Shown here: positions 61,864 to 64,000 of the stretch, piece by piece | Numbering within the stretch: position 1 is the stretch's first letter | How the letters are laid out: every line of letters starts with the position of its first letter | NCBI RefSeq assembly: GCF_035918235.1 | Contig: NZ_CP109485.1 | Coordinates: 4,526,001 to 4,590,000, forward strand | Length of the DNA: 64,000 nt | Direction: 5' to 3' | Source of the DNA: Streptomyces sp. NBC_01445 | GTDB lineage: Bacteria; Actinomycetota; Actinomycetes; Streptomycetales; Streptomycetaceae | The notes under the pieces: model-generated | Database searches by the model: none | What the model was told of the DNA's origin: nothing | The model's input: only the letters and a program-made list of their open reading frames with translations | Program-made: the position numbers and the translations under genes

Positions 61864-64000
61864 CAGGCCACCCCCACAAGGTCGTTGTCACCCCGGCCGG
61901 AACCGGTTCCCGAGTCAGATCCGGTGTCGGCGTCGTCCGTCCCGAGCAGCAGCCGCAGCACCGGCAGCACCGCGTCCGCGCGCACCTGGTCGAGGCCGGG
62001 CGCGAACCCCGGCGGCGCCGTCCCCACGGCCGCCGTGGGTCCCGCCCCCGCGGGCCCGCGCCGCACCAGCTCCCCCAGCGTGCGTCGCACACCGGATTCG
62101 TAGGCGGAGAACGTGCGGCGCAGCAGCGGCAGTACGTCCGTGAACGCGTCAGCGGAAACTCCCGTCAGCCAGCCGTCGACGAGTGCGAGCAGCCGCTCGT
62201 CGTGTACGAGGAGCAGCCCGCCGCCGGATCCGCCGCCCACGAACCCCTCGATCCACGCGGCGGCCTCGGCGGGCCCGGTGCCGGGCGAGAGGGCGAGCCC
62301 CATCAGCCGCGCGGCCTCGCCCTCGGCCAGCTGTCCGTCGTCGAGGAGCAGCCGCGCGCACCGCCCCCGGATCACGCCGGCCACACTGTCGCGTACGGCG
62401 AGGACCCGCAGCACGGAGTGCCAGCGGCCTCTGTGTCCGGCCGTCCCGTCGTCCTCCAGGAGCCCCACCGCCGCGTGCACCGCGTCCACATGGCCGCGCA
62501 TCTCGGCCGCGGCGTCCCCGTCGAGCCCCGCGCACGCGGGCGGCAGGCCCACGAAGACGCGCTCGGCGAGACCGGCCGCCACCTCGCTCAGCGCCTGGGT
62601 GTCCGTCCCTCGCACATCGCCGTAGCGCAGGGAGCGGACGAGGGCGGGCAGGGCCTGGGCGAGATGGCCGACGTCCGCGTCCATCGCGGCGCGGTCGGCG
62701 AGCACACGCATCACCACCGGGAGCGCATCCGGCAGTTCGGCGAGGAGGCAGCGCTCCGCGAGGGCGGTGACGTCGGCGAGGGCCGGCGCGCCGATCGCGT
62801 CCGCCTCGGCTCTGGCGGTGGCCGCCGAGAGCACGGTCGTCCCCCAGACCCCCGCCTCGGCGACGCGCACGGACAGCTCGGGCTCCCAGCGCAGCCGCCA
62901 GGTCTCCCGGAACGTGCCCGTGGAGGCGCGCATGGACCGTGCCGGTTCGCCCCAGCCGACGTCGAGGAGGCGGAGCCGGTGCAGGAGCCGGCTGCGCGCC
63001 GCGTCGGTCTCCCGGCGCAGGTCGAGCTCCAACTCCCGCTCCAGTGCCTCCGGTTTGAGCCGCAGGGAGCGCTGCAGCCGCGTGAGGTCGCGTTGCAGCG
63101 GCACGGCGGGCGCCGCGTCCGGGACCTCGCCGAGTACGTCCCCGACGACGAGCCTGTCGTGGACGAGCGACAGCGGTACGTCCGACCCCTCGCACATCAC
63201 GGCGCGGACCGCGTCGGTCGTCTCGGTCAGCCCGGCCAGCGGACGGCCCCGCATCGCGGCGAGCGTCTCGGCGAGCCGCACCGCCTCGATGACGTGCGCC
63301 GACGACACGATCCTGTCCTCGTCCCTGAACAGCCCGGCGACCTTGGTCATCCAGCGTTCGACGGGCCGGTCCGGGGCGCTGAACAGATGCCCGTACCAGC
63401 CGGGCGAGTCGATACCCGCTCCGTATCCACCGGTCCGGGCGAGCCGGCGGTGCGTCCAGGGCACCCAGGTCATGTCGACCTTGGCCTTGGGCAGCCCCTT
63501 GAGGACGGCCCGGTCGGCGGCGACCGTGGTCTTCGTGCGCAGCGCGGGAACGTGCCAGGCGCCGCACACCACCGCGACACCGTCCCCGAACTTCTTCTGT
63601 GCGGTGCGCAGTTGAAGGCGCATATAGGCCTCCCGCACGAGGTCCCGCTCGTGCCCGCCGTCGCCGTACTCCTCCCGCAGCGCCCCCATCGCCTCACCGA
63701 GCGCCTCGAACGGCGCGAACGCGTCCCCCGACGCGCCCCGGTGCTCGATGACGTCCTCCCACCAGCGCTCCGGGTCGTCGTGCCCCGCGGTCTCGGCGAG
63801 TACGGCGAGCGGATCGACGCGCATCGCCTCCCTGGAATCCTCCTCGCCCTGGCCCGCGCCCTGCTCCCCGTCCCCCTCGGGGTCGTCCGGCGTCGCGCCC
63901 TGGTCGCGCAGGGCCAGGCTGTGCGCCGCCGGCAGGTCGATGAAGCGGACCGGAACGTCCCGCTCCAGGGCCCACCGGATCGCGACCCACTCCGGGGAGA
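61863..64000 (-). CDS. DUF5682 family protein, N-terminus beyond the window
   Basis: The frame is open from the stop at 61863 to the right window edge (711 codons seen). The visible N-part (WALERDVPVRFIDLPAAHSLAL ... VVCGAWHVPAL) has the ChaN/TraB/TIKI-like look, with an Asp and a GxWH motif that may bind metal. A long helical C-terminal region of repeated Leu/Ala-rich helices follows. DUF5682 genes occur in actinomycetes with AAA ATPase, SWIM zinc-finger and VWA genes. The VWA partner is immediately downstream, and the others would lie outside the window. An internal ATG at 63824 is unlikely to be the start because the coding pattern continues upstream. Confidence 0.88.
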   Translation of the reverse strand, partial: SPEWVAIRWALERDVPVRFIDLPAAHSLALRDQGATPDDPEGDGEQGAGQGEEDSREAMRVDPLAVLAETAGHDDPERWWEDVIEHRGASGDAFAPFEALGEAMGALREEYGDGGHERDLVREAYMRLQLRTAQKKFGDGVAVVCGAWHVPALRTKTTVAADRAVLKGLPKAKVDMTWVPWTHRRLARTGGYGAGIDSPGWYGHLFSAPDRPVERWMTKVAGLFRDEDRIVSSAHVIEAVRLAETLAAMRGRPLAGLTETTDAVRAVMCEGSDVPLSLVHDRLVVGDVLGEVPDAAPAVPLQRDLTRLQRSLRLKPEALERELELDLRRETDAARSRLLHRLRLLDVGWGEPARSMRASTGTFRETWRLRWEPELSVRVAEAGVWGTTVLSAATARAEADAIGAPALADVTALAERCLLAELPDALPVVMRVLADRAAMDADVGHLAQALPALVRSLRYGDVRGTDTQALSEVAAGLAERVFVGLPPACAGLDGDAAAEMRGHVDAVHAAVGLLEDDGTAGHRGRWHSVLRVLAVRDSVAGVIRGRCARLLLDDGQLAEGEAARLMGLALSPGTGPAEAAAWIEGFVGGGSGGGLLLVHDERLLALVDGWLTGVSADAFTDVLPLLRRTFSAYESGVRRTLGELVRRGPAGAGPTAAVGTAPPGFAPGLDQVRADAVLPVLRLLLGTDDADTGSDSGTGSGRGDNDLVGVA

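Noticed and set aside
63694..63990. Separate small gene at the right edge
   Set aside because: The DUF5682 frame is open through the same bases and carries family-like sequence. The alternative frame is Gly/Arg-rich shadow.

Overview
The window is high-GC actinobacterial DNA and almost certainly a Streptomyces chromosome core segment. The gene content and order (sucC-sucD, perM-like, purN-purH, folD, mdh, glyA, trpS, SCO4848-type membrane protein, paired D-Ala-D-Ala carboxypeptidases), third-position GC bias, GTG starts, GTGA/ATGA stop-start overlaps and probable leaderless starts all fit. No tRNA, rRNA or CRISPR array was seen.

Layout. 1-4.6 kb: end of an SMP-30 protein, a VOC protein, a small membrane protein/DCC protein/TetR operon with two perfect palindromic operators, a secreted D-Ala-D-Ala carboxypeptidase, a minisatellite, and a MarR gene. 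4.7-11.1 kb: an MFS exporter, an MMPL exporter with an extra C-terminal domain, and a response regulator/histidine kinase pair whose outer ends both consist of in-frame tandem repeats. 11.1-17 kb: a family-5 solute-binding protein, a membrane metallophosphoesterase, an SCO4848-type protein, the second carboxypeptidase and a YihY/BrkB protein. 17-21.8 kb: a cassette matching decaprenylphosphoryl-arabinose synthesis (GtrA, UbiA-type phosphoribosyltransferase, PAP2, DprE1, DprE2). 21.8-26.1 kb: 2'-5' RNA ligase-like protein, trpS, and an ECF sigma/membrane anti-sigma-like/secreted protein group with two matching promoter-like elements. 26.2-32.8 kb: glyA behind a ZTP riboswitch, rocD, a DMT-type transporter, a MocR regulator and two carboxymuconolactone-decarboxylase-like genes, one carrying a small palindromic insertion. 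32.9-40.3 kb: a five-gene operon for choline oxidation to betaine and betaine uptake. 40.6-45.9 kb: mdh, an XRE-DUF2690 protein, folD, a DUF3017 protein and a proline-rich membrane protein. 46-48.9 kb: a small accessory patch with a broken I36-like gene and a large TnpB-type gene. 49-57.5 kb: purH-purN, two membrane proteins (one PerM/DUF6350-like), an unusual XRE + ECF-sigma-like + membrane-anchor fusion, and sucD-sucC. 57.5-64 kb: two secreted repetitive or low-complexity proteins, then a VWA protein and a DUF5682 protein that runs off the window.

How the genes work together. Housekeeping genes cluster in one-carbon and purine metabolism (glyA with ZTP sensing, folD, purN, purH) and in the TCA cycle (sucCD, mdh). 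The accessory interest lies in the arabinosyl-lipid cassette in a genus without mycobacterial arabinogalactan, the repeat-flanked two-component system, the one-polypeptide sigma-like regulator, the repetitive secreted proteins and the TnpB locus. All functions are inferred from protein motifs read by eye. No database search was possible.
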